Assembly (NCBI GenBank): GCA_037127315.1
Contig: JBBBDQ010000420.1
Span: 1,210,001-1,274,000 of the forward strand
Length of the DNA stretch: 64,000 nucleotides
Origin: Ascarosepion bandense
Taxonomy: Eukaryota; Mollusca; Cephalopoda; Sepiida; Sepiidae
Direction: 5' to 3'
The position numbers were made by a program, and so were the translations under genes. The notes below the pieces were generated by a model. The model was not told the DNA's origin and made no database searches. It saw only the letters and a list, made by a program, of their open reading frames with translations. This document shows positions 63,654 through 64,000 of this stretch, one piece after another (the stretch's first letter is position 1; each line of letters opens with the position of its first letter).

Positions 63654-64000
63654 AAGAATAATGAAAAAAGGAACACTTATCTTAGCCATCGCGTTTTGTC
63701 CTCTGTAGGACATTATTAAGGCACATTTGCTTTGGTAAAGAATCTCAGAGGACGAAACCAGTCTACTAAGATAAGTTTTCCTTCAATGGTTAATTCATTT
63801 CCTCCTTTTACGCGATTTTTGCCAAATGGATTAATATGCATCAGTAGTACACTGCTGAATACCGACATCGTGTAAAATGAATGGGAAAACTTAGGAGAGC
63901 ATTGCAAAATGTCAAGAGAGAGAGAGAGAGAGTTTGAACCGAATCGTTTTGAGCATGAAGAACTCAAGAGAGATGTGCGCAATAGTCTTGATGGCAATTT
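63653..64000. other. No gene recognised
   Basis: The minus frame 63716-63997 (93 codons, Ser/Leu-rich) has no motif and overlaps the second (AG)n run. Confidence 0.45.

Noticed and set aside
63700..63780. Hammerhead motif near GAGGACGAAACC
   Set aside because: GGACGAAAC is present but no CUGANGA partner at a usable distance.

Overview
The window reads as intergenic or intronic DNA of an animal genome. It is AT-rich, full of (AT)n, (AC)n, GATA and AAT microsatellites, and built almost entirely of transposable-element remains. I recognise no host protein gene with exon structure. The mix fits a mollusc, most likely a cephalopod: several tRNA-derived SINE families, RTE-like and CR1/L2/jockey-like LINEs, an R4/Dong-type LINE, Penelope-like elements (PLEs) with GIY-YIG domains, non-autonomous Helitrons and Tc1-type fragments. 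That taxonomic call is an inference from repeat content, not from a marker gene.

Layout. Positions 1-5 kb: SINE A, an RTE-like LINE tail, CR1/L2-like LINE tails, a 21-bp minisatellite and a foldback repeat. 5-10.2 kb: simple sequence, hairpins, a tRNA-like SINE (SINE B) with a hammerhead-like tail, a decayed IS630/Tc1-superfamily transposase, an apparently intact hammerhead ribozyme (8428-8474, minus strand) and a PLE 3' end. 10.9-13.4 kb: an ~80-bp minisatellite and a 161-bp triplicate. 13.7-16.9 kb: nested LINEs. 17.4-24.6 kb: a large inverted repeat built on a near-complete PLE. 24.6-28.6 kb: an almost intact R4/Dong-like LINE inside an AAT microsatellite, followed by a truncated second copy. 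28.6-44.4 kb: microsatellites, palindromic hammerhead elements, three Helitrons, an RTE tail, SINEs and a hAT-like MITE. 44.4-52.8 kb: repeat X, CR1/L2-like LINE copies, a triple nest (LINE, LINE, solo LTR), and long purine-only blocks around the best CR1/L2-like reverse transcriptase. 53-64 kb: a SINE split by repeat X, two more Helitrons, a second palindromic hammerhead element, a Tc1 deletion derivative, a 5S rRNA-derived sequence joined to a SINE, and more SINEs.

The main theme is RNA self-processing. Roughly twenty short segments carry the hammerhead layout (CUGANGA, a hairpin, GAAA) on both strands. They sit in PLE terminal repeats, in the tail of a tRNA-like SINE and in two-armed palindromes. 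At least one (8428-8474) has every core base and all three helices on paper. No folding or similarity search was run; assignments rest on motif reading and on comparing copies within the window.
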